Below the pieces are notes generated by a model. That model was given only the letters and a program-made list of their open reading frames with translations. It ran no database searches and was not told where the DNA came from. Positions 53,895 to 63,407 of a DNA stretch of 64,000 bases are shown here, in pieces. Numbering within the stretch: position 1 is the stretch's first letter; each line of letters starts with the position of its first letter. Origin of the DNA: Chryseobacterium jejuense (GTDB lineage: Bacteria > Bacteroidota > Bacteroidia > Flavobacteriales > Weeksellaceae); assembly GCF_017877355.1 (NCBI RefSeq), contig NZ_JAGIPR010000004.1:1-64000 (forward strand). The letters are read 5' to 3'. The position numbers were made by a program, and so were the translations under genes.

Positions 53895-54896
53895 ATGAGT
53901 AACATTGATGATAAGAAAAAAGCACTTGCATTAGTGCTTGACAAGCTAGATAAAACATACGGAAAGGGAACGGTAATGACTTTAGGTGATGCTTCTATAG
54001 ACAATACAATAGAGGTAATTCCTTCCGGATCTTTAGGATTAGATATCGCATTAGGTATAGGAGGATATCCAAAAGGAAGAATCATTGAAATATATGGACC
54101 TGAATCTTCAGGTAAGACAACCTTGACGCTTCACGCTATTGCTGAGGCTCAAAAAGCAGGTGGTATCGCTGCATTCATCGATGCTGAGCACGCTTTCGAC
54201 AGAACTTATGCTGCTAAACTGGGAATCGATTTGGAAAACCTTATTATTTCTCAGCCAGACAACGGAGAACAGGCTTTAGAAATTGCTGATAACCTGATTC
54301 GTTCAGGAGCAATTGACATTGTTGTTATTGACTCTGTTGCAGCTCTTACTCCAAAAGCAGAGATTGAAGGAGAAATGGGAGATTCTAAAATGGGTCTTCA
54401 CGCAAGATTGATGTCTCAGGCATTAAGAAAGCTTACAGCTACTATTTCAAGAACGAAGTGTACTGTAATCTTTATTAACCAGTTAAGAGAAAAGATCGGT
54501 GTAATGTTCGGTAACCCTGAAACAACTACCGGTGGTAACGCTCTTAAATTCTACGCTTCTGTAAGAATTGATATCAGAAAAGCAAGTGCACCAATTAAAC
54601 AAGGTGACGAAGCTATCGGAAGCCGTGTGAAAGTGAAGATCGTGAAAAACAAAGTAGCTCCACCTTTCAAGCAGGCAGAATTCGACATTATGTATGGTGA
54701 AGGAGTTTCTAAAGTAGGAGAAATTCTTGACACAGCTGTGGATATGGGAATTGTGAAGAAAAGCGGTTCTTGGTTCAGTTATGAAGAATCTAAATTAGGT
54801 CAGGGGCGTGACGCTGTAAAAGATGTTTTAAAAGACAATCCTGAACTTGCTGAAGAGTTGGAAAACAAAATCAAAGAAGAATTGAAAAACAAATAA
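53895..54896 (+). CDS. recA: Recombinase RecA
   Basis: It forms filaments on single-stranded DNA and drives recombination and repair. The protein is 333 residues: Walker [11 protein letters not shown] near 67, the QALRKLT helix near 175, [30 protein letters not shown] near 195 (L2) and [11 protein letters not shown] near 245. The terminator lies at 54913. It is the only recombination gene in the window. Confidence 0.98.
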   Translation: MSNIDDKKKALALVLDKLDKTYGKGTVMTLGDASIDNTIEVIPSGSLGLDIALGIGGYPKGRIIEIYGPESSGKTTLTLHAIAEAQKAGGIAAFIDAEHAFDRTYAAKLGIDLENLIISQPDNGEQALEIADNLIRSGAIDIVVIDSVAALTPKAEIEGEMGDSKMGLHARLMSQALRKLTATISRTKCTVIFINQLREKIGVMFGNPETTTGGNALKFYASVRIDIRKASAPIKQGDEAIGSRVKVKIVKNKVAPPFKQAEFDIMYGEGVSKVGEILDTAVDMGIVKKSGSWFSYEESKLGQGRDAVKDVLKDNPELAEELENKIKEELKNK

Positions 54897-54912
54897 GTTT
54901 TCAAAAAAATAG

Positions 54913-54944
54913 AAAAAGACAGTCTAATGACTGTCTTTTTTTGT
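54913..54944 (+). terminator. Terminator of recA
   Basis: Arms 54913-54924 and 54929-54940 form a 12-bp stem with a TAAT loop, followed by T-rich sequence. Confidence 0.92.
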
Positions 54945-54980
54945 TTTTATCCACAAAATAGATTCGTGTTGATCGTTATA

Positions 54981-55016
54981 CAAAAAAATAAAAAGGCTGA
55001 ACATTCTAGAACAGCC
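54981..55016 (-). terminator. Weak terminator after the acidic protein gene
   Basis: GGCTG (54995-54999) pairs with CAGCC (55012-55016) around TTCTAGAA. A T-rich tract follows on the minus strand. Confidence 0.5.
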
Positions 55017-55035
55017 CATTTATATTTCTATTTTT

Positions 55036-56484
55036 TTATTCTACAATTTTACCTTGAAGTTGCATTGCTCCGGCTACCTGCATTCCTATTGTAAGCATTT
55101 CAAATCTCATATTTTCTTTGCTTACGAAAGCATCCACAGTGAAGAAGCTTTCTACTTCTGAATTGGTAATCAATCTTAGTTTCAGGATAAATCCTTTCAC
55201 ACTTCCGTCTGGCAGTAATTCAGTTTCTTGAATGTCCAGCACCTTACCAATAAAGTCAATACATCCATAATCAGGAAGATCCTGGCTAGGCTTGTATGCT
55301 GTAAACTCTTCATCTGTTTTGGTACCATCCGGTAACTCAAAACTTTCGTGAAGATCAAGCACGAAAATAATTCCACTAATATTAATATTTAGCTTATTCT
55401 GCGTCTGATATTGAGTTTTATTTTCTGCATAATCTGTAGGGAAGAACCACAGTCCGAAAGTATCCCTTCCAAGACCTCCTACAATAGCTTCATTGTTCTC
55501 AACATTTTCCCACTCACGGATTTCTTTCGTTTCAAACTCAAGAGAGAAATCTGTTTTCACCTCCGGATAAATGGTATTAAAATCGTCTGAAATAATGGTT
55601 TTGAATGTTACATATTTAAATTCTGTAAACTTAGCCTTTTCGTCTACAGCGATCTCATCTACTCTGTACAGAGCCATAGTCTCCATCAAATATTGAGAAA
55701 ATTTTTCCTGAGTCTGGAAGTTCTGAAAACCAAAAATCCCGCCCCACATATTGGCAAGAGAGTGAACATTTGATTTCTTCATGATGATCCCGGCTTCATT
55801 GGTACTTTCCGGGCTCTTGATCTCCTCTCTGTTGGTAAAATAATCCTTTCCGTCTACCAGCTGGTTATTCATAATCTCATTGTTTTCTTCATGAGAGAAT
55901 TCAGCAAAACCTTTGAACGTAATATTTTCATTTTCGAAAACATAAGGTAAGGCAATATTACCTTTTTCAGAATCATTAAAATGATAAGAAAGTGTAATAG
56001 CTTTAAGATCTTCCGGATTTACCGCCAACGCATGGTTACCATCATTGTTGAACTGAGAATGATAAAGGATAGCATATGACTTGATCTTTCCTTCTTTCAA
56101 CTCATTTTCAAACTTTTCTTTCATATTGCTCAATACCATCTGTGGTGAAAGCCCATAAGTAGGATCTGTAATCATATAAGCGAATCCTTCTACTTCTCCA
56201 TTCTCATTTTCAAATGCCGAAATTGGAGCAAAATCTCCTCTCAATTGAAGCGCAATAGAATACACTACATAATCACCATAAATTTTGATCTTTTCATATA
56301 ATTCATTCACCTTTTTCTCTTCCACAGGCTCTGGCTGTATTGGAGTTTCCGGCACTATATCTACCACTTCTTCTTCCACTACCTGCTCTACTACTTTTTC
56401 CTCTGGCATTGCCTGCTGCTGAACCGGAGCACTGACATTTTCCTGTCTGCTGTCTTTCTTCTTAAAAAAATCAAAGATTCCCAT
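55036..56484 (-). CDS. Acidic cytosolic protein, unknown function
   Basis: This is a 482-residue protein with no signal peptide. Residues 1-70 are a short basic start (MGIFDFFKKKDSRQ) and a low-complexity Val/Glu/Pro linker. Residues 70-482 are mixed alpha/beta with many acidic residues: GDYVVYSIALQLRGDFAPIS near 70, NMWGGIFGFQNFQTQEKF near 260, and GRDTFGLWFFPTDYA near 350. I do not recognise a domain. The FDFFKKK start with an acidic linker is seen in several unrelated cytosolic proteins of the group. An inference of a large soluble complex is not supported further. Confidence 0.72.
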   Translation of the reverse strand: MGIFDFFKKKDSRQENVSAPVQQQAMPEEKVVEQVVEEEVVDIVPETPIQPEPVEEKKVNELYEKIKIYGDYVVYSIALQLRGDFAPISAFENENGEVEGFAYMITDPTYGLSPQMVLSNMKEKFENELKEGKIKSYAILYHSQFNNDGNHALAVNPEDLKAITLSYHFNDSEKGNIALPYVFENENITFKGFAEFSHEENNEIMNNQLVDGKDYFTNREEIKSPESTNEAGIIMKKSNVHSLANMWGGIFGFQNFQTQEKFSQYLMETMALYRVDEIAVDEKAKFTEFKYVTFKTIISDDFNTIYPEVKTDFSLEFETKEIREWENVENNEAIVGGLGRDTFGLWFFPTDYAENKTQYQTQNKLNINISGIIFVLDLHESFELPDGTKTDEEFTAYKPSQDLPDYGCIDFIGKVLDIQETELLPDGSVKGFILKLRLITNSEVESFFTVDAFVSKENMRFEMLTIGMQVAGAMQLQGKIVE

Positions 56485-56602
56485 ATTGTTGTTAAAATTG
56501 GCGGTAAATATAATAAAAGCTCACAATAGGCCCATCATAAAAAAAATGCCATTGTGTCAGTTTCTCCTTTGCTATATTTTTTGAGATATATTTTAAAACA
56601 AA

Positions 56603-56637
56603 AACTCGGCGGAGCCTTTGGCTCCGCCGAGTTTTTT
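56603..56637. terminator. Strong bidirectional hairpin terminator
   Basis: Arms 56603-56616 and 56620-56633 make a perfect 14-bp stem (AACTCGGCGGAGCC) with a TTT loop, A run before and T run after. It ends the S9 peptidase transcript on the minus strand. Confidence 0.95.
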
Positions 56638-56638
56638 A

Positions 56639-59521
56639 TTAGTTAGGTTTATCATCCGTCAACTCAAATCCCCAATCTTTTCCTTTTTGAGTGGCAGGAA
56701 TCCCTTTTGTCATCCAGACCGGAGCTTTAGCTCCTTTGAGATAATAATCAAAAAACTGCTGCTCGCGAATTTGAATATCTTTTCTGTTCTGACGTTTTAT
56801 AAGGTTATGATCGTCACCGTTATAGTTCAGAAGCCATGCTGGTTTTCCAAGACGGCGTAATGCTGTAAACATTTCGATTCCCTGATACCATGGCACTGCT
56901 CCATCCTGATCGTTGCTCATAATAGCCACCGGAGTTTTTACTTTATCGATTGTAAAAAGTGGTGAGTTTTTAATATAAAGATCCGGAGCTTCCCATAAAT
57001 TTTTTCCTAATCTACTTTGTGATTTTTCATACTGGAATTGTCTGTTCATTCCTGAACCCCATCGGATTCCACCATACGCAGAAGTCATGTTCACAACAGG
57101 AGCCCCACTCCATGCTGCGGCATACATATCAGTATGAGCAATAAGATAAGCTACCTGGTAACCGCCCCAGCTTTGTCCCTGAATTCCTATTTTAGCCCCA
57201 TCAACCCAAGAATTTTGCTTTAGCTTTTCAACTCCGGAATTAATATATTCCATCGCAGATTCTCCAGGAAAACCATCTGTGTATGAAATATCAGGTGTGA
57301 AAACCAAATATCCATTGCTCACAAAATAAGAAATATTTAATCTTGAAGGTGTAGGTGAAGGAGCAACATAACGGTTCAGATTATCTGAAAGTTTTTCATA
57401 GAAATAAACAATCATTGGATATTTTTTATTCGGATCGAAATCTTCTGGCTTGAATAAAACTCCTGTAGATGTATTTCCTTTTGGAGTTGTCCAATGTACC
57501 AATTCGTCTGTTCCCCAATTATAATAGCTTTGCTGTGGATTGGTATTGCTCAGCTTTTGTTGTTTTGAGAAATCTGATGTTGTAAAAATATTAGGAGAAT
57601 CTGTGTATGATTCTTTTACTACAATATATTCTTCGGCATTTTTCGCTTTTTGAAGGCTACGATATCCCCATACATCTTCCATTTGAATTTTTACAGGATC
57701 AACATTCGACTGAACAGATGTTTTAAAAATCCCATTGGCCTTGGAAGTATTATCAAATGCTGACAAATAGATAGAAGACTTTCGGTTTAAACTTTTAATA
57801 TCCTTATCTAATTCGTAAGTATCAAATGTTATTTTATTTTTACGTCCAAATCCATTCGTAATATTTCTTGGCTTTTTTGAACCATTCAGGAAAAATTCCC
57901 AAAGATCATAACGGTCTCTGATAATAACAGATTCATCATTATCCGTCCATGATGCAAGTCCATAAGGGCTTGGAAAATCCGGCATATCAAACTCCTCATC
58001 CACAAAGGAAACAGGCAACCCGTTAGTGAGTGGTAAGCTCTGTTTTGTTTTCACGTTATAGCTAAACCATTGCCCTTTTTCGCTATCAAAAATCACAATA
58101 AATTTCCCAAGGGGAGATACAGCCACTGAACCATCCAGATTTTTAATGATTTCCGTTCTTTCTCCTGTTTTATTGTCGATCGCGAAATAGGTCTTTTTTG
58201 TTGACCCTTCCCATTGTGAAGAAATACGGTTGTTCAAACTGGTAACACCCAATGCAAATTCAGCATTTCCTTCGTTTACCACTCGCAAAGTATCTAAATC
58301 CTCACCATCAATATTCCTAAAGAAATCCGGTTTTTCAGTTTGCATTACTGCAGCGTAAGATTTTTTCAGATCATTTTTCAATTCTTTTAGCTGTACTGTT
58401 TGCAAATAATCATCTCTGTAATTCCAGATATCTACCACCGCATGGTCATTCGCAATCATTGCAGTATCTTTTGCAATAGGTTTTGGCCCTACTCCAAAGT
58501 ACAACTGCTTTCCGTTTTTACTGAATAGAGGTAAACGATTTTCAGAAACTACCCAATTCTTTTTCATCTGGGCATTTTCATTGGTTACAGTTTCCTTTTT
58601 ATTTCCTTTAACATTAAAGTAATATAAATTATACAGCTTTACCAGATCATTCTGTGCGGAAGAAGTTCCCACATATGCCAATTGGTTTCCTTCTTCATCA
58701 AAAGACAACTGTGAAAAATCGCCTTCCATTTCCGAAATTTTAGTAACAACCCCTTTCTGTAGATCTACTACCTGGACAGTTTCAAGGGCATATTTCTTTG
58801 GTTTTGATTTGTCAGTATCTTTTTTATCCGCAGATTTTTCATCTGTTGCATCTTTTTCCTCTTTCTTATCCTTTTTTTCGTCCGGCTTCTTGGTTACAAA
58901 AGCTAGTTGTTTCCCATTTTTACTGAACTCATAACGGATTACATTATCATATGTTGTACTTTTTCCATCTAAAAGATTTCGTACAACCAACTGCAATGGC
59001 TTTACATTTTTATCTTCCTCTTTATTTTCATCACCGTCTTCTTTATCTGAAGATTTATCTTTGGTATCTTCCAGAAGATAGGCAATATAAGAGCCCATTT
59101 TTTCAGGGATTTTAAATGTTTTTACATTCGGAATTTTTTCCGCTTGGCCATTCAAAACATCAACTATTGCAAGACTGTCTTTTGTTAATTTATTTTTTTT
59201 AAGCTTTTTATCTTTTACCGCTTTTATATCCTTATACAACGGACGGATCTGAAAAACAGCAAATCTGGAATCACTCGTAAAATCTACTTTTGTTCCTCTC
59301 GCAAATGTCTTTGAAGCTTTATTTTTAACTGAATATAAAAAGAGGTTAGAATTTCCTTCCTGAACATCCACAGAATAGGCAATCCATTTTCCATCATTGG
59401 AGATTTTTCTCGAACCTATATTTTGCCAATTGTCATAAACAGAATGGTCCAAGGGCTTCTTCTGTCCATACAGGCAGCAGGCCATCATGAGCAGAATAAA
59501 AACTGTACATTTCATCTTCAT
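56639..59521 (-). CDS. Secreted prolyl oligopeptidase family protein (S9)
   Basis: This is a 960-residue protein with a signal peptide (MKMKCTVFILLMMACCLYGQ). Residues 25-650 are a beta-propeller-type domain with a charged Lys/Glu/Asp spacer near 215-260. The C-terminal 270 residues are the alpha/beta hydrolase domain. The catalytic Ser is in IGQSWGGYQVAY near 790, the Asp in SNDQDGAVPW near 880 and the His in NGDDHNLI near 915, matching S9 prolyl oligopeptidase/DPP types. It probably cuts peptides in the periplasm or outside. A hairpin terminator follows the stop directly. Confidence 0.92.
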   Translation of the reverse strand: MKMKCTVFILLMMACCLYGQKKPLDHSVYDNWQNIGSRKISNDGKWIAYSVDVQEGNSNLFLYSVKNKASKTFARGTKVDFTSDSRFAVFQIRPLYKDIKAVKDKKLKKNKLTKDSLAIVDVLNGQAEKIPNVKTFKIPEKMGSYIAYLLEDTKDKSSDKEDGDENKEEDKNVKPLQLVVRNLLDGKSTTYDNVIRYEFSKNGKQLAFVTKKPDEKKDKKEEKDATDEKSADKKDTDKSKPKKYALETVQVVDLQKGVVTKISEMEGDFSQLSFDEEGNQLAYVGTSSAQNDLVKLYNLYYFNVKGNKKETVTNENAQMKKNWVVSENRLPLFSKNGKQLYFGVGPKPIAKDTAMIANDHAVVDIWNYRDDYLQTVQLKELKNDLKKSYAAVMQTEKPDFFRNIDGEDLDTLRVVNEGNAEFALGVTSLNNRISSQWEGSTKKTYFAIDNKTGERTEIIKNLDGSVAVSPLGKFIVIFDSEKGQWFSYNVKTKQSLPLTNGLPVSFVDEEFDMPDFPSPYGLASWTDNDESVIIRDRYDLWEFFLNGSKKPRNITNGFGRKNKITFDTYELDKDIKSLNRKSSIYLSAFDNTSKANGIFKTSVQSNVDPVKIQMEDVWGYRSLQKAKNAEEYIVVKESYTDSPNIFTTSDFSKQQKLSNTNPQQSYYNWGTDELVHWTTPKGNTSTGVLFKPEDFDPNKKYPMIVYFYEKLSDNLNRYVAPSPTPSRLNISYFVSNGYLVFTPDISYTDGFPGESAMEYINSGVEKLKQNSWVDGAKIGIQGQSWGGYQVAYLIAHTDMYAAAWSGAPVVNMTSAYGGIRWGSGMNRQFQYEKSQSRLGKNLWEAPDLYIKNSPLFTIDKVKTPVAIMSNDQDGAVPWYQGIEMFTALRRLGKPAWLLNYNGDDHNLIKRQNRKDIQIREQQFFDYYLKGAKAPVWMTKGIPATQKGKDWGFELTDDKPN

Positions 59522-59606
59522 TTTTAAAAATTTTTAAAGGATTAAAAGTATGATATTTCTTTGACAAATCCACATTATTCTGGGCTTGTATCACTTGAAA
59601 AAATGT

Positions 59607-59626
59607 CATTCTGTCACTTTCTGTAC
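59607..59626 (+). promoter_or_regulatory. TGYCA direct repeat upstream of htpG
   Basis: AATGTCATTCTGTCACTTTC contains TGTCA twice with an 8-bp period. A closely related 20-mer, AATGCCATTGTGTCAGTTTC, is at 56548-56567. The htpG ATG is 51 bp downstream. A stress-related binding site is a guess. Confidence 0.45.
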
Positions 59627-59676
59627 GATGGTATTTTTTTTGAGAAATATTTGAAAATTAAAAAATCTAACATATT

Positions 59677-61569
59677 ATGACTAAAGGAAATATTAATGTA
59701 TCAGTGGAGAACATTTTCCCACTTATTAAAAAGTTTCTTTACAGTGACCATGAAATATTCTTAAGAGAGCTGATTTCTAATGCTACAGATGCTACTCTGA
59801 AGCTAAAACACCTAACAAGTATTGGTGAAGCAAAAGTTGAATATGGAAACCCGAAGCTTGAGGTTAAAATTGATAAAGAACAAAAAACTTTACGCATCAT
59901 AGACCAAGGTATCGGTATGACTGGTGAAGAGGTTGAAAAATACATCAATCAGGTTGCTTTTTCAGGAGCTGAAGAGTTTTTGGAAAAATATAAAGATACT
60001 GCAAAAGATTCAGGAATCATAGGACACTTCGGACTTGGGTTTTATTCTGCCTTCATGGTAGCTGAAAAGGTAGAAATCCTCACAAAATCTTACAAAGATG
60101 AGCCTGCTGTAAGATGGATCTGTGATGGAAGTCCTGAATTTACTCTTGAAGAAACTACTGATAAAACTGATAGAGGGACAGAAATCATTCTTCACATTGC
60201 AGAAGATTCTGTAGAATTTTTAGAAGAAGGAAAAATCCGTGAACTGTTATTAAAGTATAATAAATTCATGCCTGTTCCTATTAAGTTCGGAACAAAAACA
60301 CATACACTTCCTTTACCGGAAGATGCTCCGGAAGATGCTGTTGCTGAAACTGAAGAAGTGGATAATATCATCAACAACCCTACTCCGGCATGGACTATCG
60401 CTCCAAGTGATCTTACCAACGAGGATTATATGAAGTTCTATCATGAACTGTACCCAATGCAGTTTGAAGAACCTCTATTCCACATTCACCTGAATGTTGA
60501 TTACCCTTTCAACCTTACCGGGGTTTTATTCTTCCCAAAATTAAGCAACAACTTAAATATTGATAAGGATAAGATCCAATTATACCAAAATCAGGTATTT
60601 GTGACGGATGAGGTAAAAGGTATTGTTCCAGATTTTCTAATGCTTCTAAGAGGGGTAATTGATTCTCCAGATATTCCGTTGAACGTATCCCGTTCTTACC
60701 TCCAGGCAGATGGTGCTGTAAAGAAAATTTCTTCTTATATCACTAAAAAAGTAGCTGATAAAATGGCTTCTTTAATCAATGAAAACCGTGAAGACTACGA
60801 ACAAAAATGGAATGACATTAAAGTAGTAATCGAGTACGGAGTTGTTACAGAAGAGAAATTCGCTGAAAAGGCTGATAAATTTACTTTATATCCAACAACA
60901 GACGGGAAATACTTCCTTTGGAATGAGTTGGTTGACAAAATCACCCCTACACAAACTGATAAGGATAATAAGTTGGTAGTTCTTTATGCAACTAATGCTG
61001 ACGAACAGCACAGCTATATTCAGTCTGCAAAAGATAAAGGATATGAGGTGTTATTATTAGACTCTCCAATCATTTCACATGTTATCCAGAAGCTGGAAAC
61101 TACGAAGGAAAATATATCATTCGCAAGAGTAGATGCAGACCATATCAACAATCTTATCAAGAAAGATGAACCTGTTATTTCAAAACTAAACGAAACTGAA
61201 AAGGAATCTTTGAAAAAGAATGTAGAAGAAGCAATTCAGGATTCTAAATTCACAGTTCAGCTCGAAGATCTTGACAGCAGTGATGCTCCATTTACTATTA
61301 CCCAGCCTGAATTCATGAGAAGAATGAAAGAAATGCAGGCAACCGGCGGTGGCGGTATGTTCGGGATGGGCGGCTTCCCAGAGATGTACAATCTTGTGGT
61401 GAATTCCAACAGTGAACTTTCTAATCAGATCTTAAAAACTGAGAATGCTGAGGAAAAAGAAAGTTTAATCAAATACGCTTTAGATTTAGCCAAGTTATCT
61501 CAAAATCTTCTGAAAGGAAAAGACCTGACTGATTTTATCCAAAGAAGCTATAAGCAACTTGAAAAATAA
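59677..61569 (+). CDS. htpG: Chaperone HtpG (Hsp90)
   Basis: This is a 630-residue ATP-dependent chaperone in the cytosol. N-domain motifs: FLRELISNATDATLKLKHL near 24 (Asn contacts ATP), IDQGIGMTGEEV near 80 and GHFGLGFYSAFMVA near 115. The middle domain has LNVSRSYLQAD near 337. The C-domain has an unusual Gly/Met-rich loop, GGGGMFGMGGFPEMYN, near 560-575. Transcription is alone, with a terminator 8 bp downstream. Confidence 0.97.
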   Translation: MTKGNINVSVENIFPLIKKFLYSDHEIFLRELISNATDATLKLKHLTSIGEAKVEYGNPKLEVKIDKEQKTLRIIDQGIGMTGEEVEKYINQVAFSGAEEFLEKYKDTAKDSGIIGHFGLGFYSAFMVAEKVEILTKSYKDEPAVRWICDGSPEFTLEETTDKTDRGTEIILHIAEDSVEFLEEGKIRELLLKYNKFMPVPIKFGTKTHTLPLPEDAPEDAVAETEEVDNIINNPTPAWTIAPSDLTNEDYMKFYHELYPMQFEEPLFHIHLNVDYPFNLTGVLFFPKLSNNLNIDKDKIQLYQNQVFVTDEVKGIVPDFLMLLRGVIDSPDIPLNVSRSYLQADGAVKKISSYITKKVADKMASLINENREDYEQKWNDIKVVIEYGVVTEEKFAEKADKFTLYPTTDGKYFLWNELVDKITPTQTDKDNKLVVLYATNADEQHSYIQSAKDKGYEVLLLDSPIISHVIQKLETTKENISFARVDADHINNLIKKDEPVISKLNETEKESLKKNVEEAIQDSKFTVQLEDLDSSDAPFTITQPEFMRRMKEMQATGGGGMFGMGGFPEMYNLVVNSNSELSNQILKTENAEEKESLIKYALDLAKLSQNLLKGKDLTDFIQRSYKQLEK

Positions 61570-61576
61570 TTGACTG

Positions 61577-61607
61577 AAGACTGTTTCGAATGAAACAGTC
61601 TTTTTTA
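61577..61607 (+). terminator. Terminator of htpG
   Basis: Arms AAGACTGTTTC (61577-61587) and GAAACAGTCTT (61592-61602) with a GAAT loop are followed by T6. Confidence 0.93.
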
Positions 61608-61899
61608 TTTTCCAGGAAGGTTGGAAAATAAAAAGATGCAAAGGATTTTTCACACACATCATGCTTTAGTTTTATGAAGTAAAAATTATTCTGTTGAGAA
61701 GAACACTTAAGTTTTTTAAAATCTTCGATTTTCTTCTGATGTATACTTTTCCTTGAGCTTACTTAAGTGCACTAAAATGTTAAATCATAAAGCTTTTGTG
61801 ACTTTTGTGGTTCATCTTCTCTCAATAGTGAAAATTCATCAGCACTTTTTTTCAGTTTTCTATTGTATACATTGCGCTTTTTTGCCATTTTTGTATAAA
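61608..61899. other. Gene-free stretch before XRE regulator
   Basis: It is AT-rich with repeat-like phrases (CTTTTGTGACTTTTGTGGTT). An open frame runs through it into the regulator gene but begins with a TTG and an unlikely Cys/His-rich sequence, so I treat it as untranslated. Confidence 0.4.
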
Positions 61900-62313
61900 A
61901 TGTCGGTCATGCAAAAAGAAAAATTACGTCTCATCAGAAAGCAAAAAGGCTACACTCAGCAGCAGGTAGCTGATTACATCGCTACGGATGTATCTAATTA
62001 CAGCAGAAAAGAAAGTGGTGATGTAAAAATCATAAAAGATGAATGGGACAAGCTTGCCCGTTTCTTAGAAGTACCGGTTGAAGATATTTACGAAGAAGAG
62101 GAAGCTGCCGTAGTTGTTAATTATGACCATCCTGTATTTAATGATAAATCTATTTCTGCAGGAGCCATTACTAACCAGAATAACTATGATAATATTCCAG
62201 GTGCCGTTATTGAAAATTTACAAGACTATATTACTTTATTAAAAGAAGAAAATGCAAGGCTGAAAGAAGAATTAAAAGGTTCTCAAAGTCCTTCAATAAG
62301 AGCAAAGAAATAA
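61900..62313 (+). CDS. XRE family helix-turn-helix regulator
   Basis: This is a 137-residue protein. Residues 5-65 are an XRE-type HTH (LRLIRKQKGYTQQQVADYIATDVSNYSRKESG). Residues 65-95 are acidic and linker-like (VEDIYEEEEAAVVV). The C-terminal 30 residues form a short coiled coil (ENLQDYITLLKEENARLKEEL), probably for dimers, ending in a basic tail. ATG 61909 (MQKEKL) is also possible. Targets are unknown. Confidence 0.85.
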   Translation: MSVMQKEKLRLIRKQKGYTQQQVADYIATDVSNYSRKESGDVKIIKDEWDKLARFLEVPVEDIYEEEEAAVVVNYDHPVFNDKSISAGAITNQNNYDNIPGAVIENLQDYITLLKEENARLKEELKGSQSPSIRAKK

Positions 62314-62343
62314 TAATACGGTTTTAGACTGTAAAAATATTTG

Positions 62344-62380
62344 TATCACTCAGATTAATTGTATGGGTGATATTTTTTTT
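62344..62380 (+). terminator. Terminator of XRE regulator
   Basis: TATCACTC (62344-62351) pairs with GGGTGATA (62365-62372) with one wobble, followed by T8. Confidence 0.8.
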
Positions 62381-62502
62381 CATAATATTTAATTAGAAAT
62401 TTTTTCTGATATTCTATGTTAGTTTGCAAATAAATAGGCTGAAAATTAAGTTGGAATTAACAAATTAATTGAACTAAGCTGACAATAAAGTCTCGAAAAT
62501 AT

Positions 62503-62638
62503 TTGAACCATTAAGATTTTAATAAGATAAGAAAAGTTAAGGGAAAAGCTAAAGCTATTGATTAAGCTGTATCCTAAATTCATCTTTGATAAAACTTAAC
62601 CTCATCTTATAATCTTCATTTTTCTTAATGGTTTAAAT
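62503..62638. repeat. Long inverted-repeat intergenic element
   Basis: Left arm near 62503-62553 (TTGAACCATTAAGA, later AAGATAAGAAAAGTTAAG) and right arm near 62594-62638 (CTTAACCTCATCTTAT, later TCTTAATGGTTTAAAT) are imperfect inverted copies. It has no coding potential and could form a large hairpin. Phrases of this type recur in flavobacterial intergenic DNA. Confidence 0.5.
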
Positions 62639-62684
62639 CCATTCTGTTTTTCAAACAAAGAATTAGTGATTCGAATGTTTTATT

Positions 62685-62800
62685 TTAGGAAGCTAAGAAT
62701 GCCGACTTCGTCGCTGATGAGGTATTATGGTTATGTGTAAGCTTCGTAAGAATCAACTTCATTGATTCCATTTTTGCTTCCTCGAAATATTGCGGTGCAA
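62685..62800. repeat. Inverted-repeat element, second family
   Basis: AGGAAGCTAAGAATG near 62690 and the complement of CATTTTTGCTTCCT near 62768 make imperfect arms. The right part (62760-62783) is nearly identical to 261-284 at the other end of the window. Confidence 0.45.
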
Positions 62801-62887
62801 AAATGAAAACTTTGCGTCTACAAAAAGACTCCATATTTTTGCCACGAATACGCAAATTTATATTTATTGAAAAAATTCTGCGAATAA

Positions 62888-63184
62888 CTATAACTCATTC
62901 ATAGGATCCCAGAACAGTTTTTTAAAGCCTTTTATTCTTAGATTTTCTACAGTAATTCCTTCCGCTTCCAGTTTTTTTTGAAACTCCGGGACCGATAATG
63001 TTCCTGAACTTGAAATAACACGGTGAGCAGGCACATCTTCAGGGCAACCCCCCATTGCCTTTCCTACATGACGGGAATGATTTGGATAGCCTACTGCTTT
63101 CGCTATAGCGCCATATGTAGAAACTCTTCCCTTTGGAATAAGCCTTGCTACTTCATATACCTGTTGTTTGAAAATTTCGTCCAT
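62888..63184 (-). CDS. Alkyltransferase-like protein (ATL)
   Basis: This is a 98-residue member of the MGMT C-domain family. IPKGRVSTYGAIAKAVGYPNHSRHVGKAM near 16-45 is the DNA-binding helix and Arg-finger region. The active-site motif is VPAHRVISSSG near 52, with Ala where the alkyl-accepting Cys of MGMT (PCHRV) would be. ATL proteins bind O6-alkylguanine without repairing it and flag it for excision repair. That role is family knowledge; here it follows from the motif. Confidence 0.93.
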   Translation of the reverse strand: MDEIFKQQVYEVARLIPKGRVSTYGAIAKAVGYPNHSRHVGKAMGGCPEDVPAHRVISSSGTLSVPEFQKKLEAEGITVENLRIKGFKKLFWDPMNEL

Positions 63185-63260
63185 ATAAAAAGTATCTTAA
63201 GTTTTTGCATCATTTTTGAACTCTTACAACCTCAATGATGTTTCATTAAAAAATAAAGAT

Positions 63261-63407
63261 ATGAAAAAATCATTTTTTCGTTTACTGAATGTAATCAATA
63301 AAAAGGTTCTTCCAAAGCTGAGTAAGAAGAATCCGAACAGGCTGACAAAAATAGAAAAGGGAATTCTTGCATATCGTTATTTTGTACTGGTTAATTCTTT
63401 GGATTAA
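63261..63407 (+). CDS. Small basic protein, unknown function
   Basis: This is a 48-residue protein: MKKSFFRLLNVINKKVLPKL at the start, then SKKNPNRLTKIEKGILAYRYFVLVNSLD. It is strongly basic and predicted helical. Similar short proteins with this ending are found in flavobacteria, but I do not know a function. I use ATG 63261; a longer frame upstream from 63216 has no support. Confidence 0.6.
   Translation: MKKSFFRLLNVINKKVLPKLSKKNPNRLTKIEKGILAYRYFVLVNSLD

Noticed and set aside
61753..61899. N-terminal extension of the XRE regulator
   Set aside because: It starts at TTG and adds a Cys/His/Phe-rich stretch unlike the family; ATG 61900 begins the HTH in the usual place.
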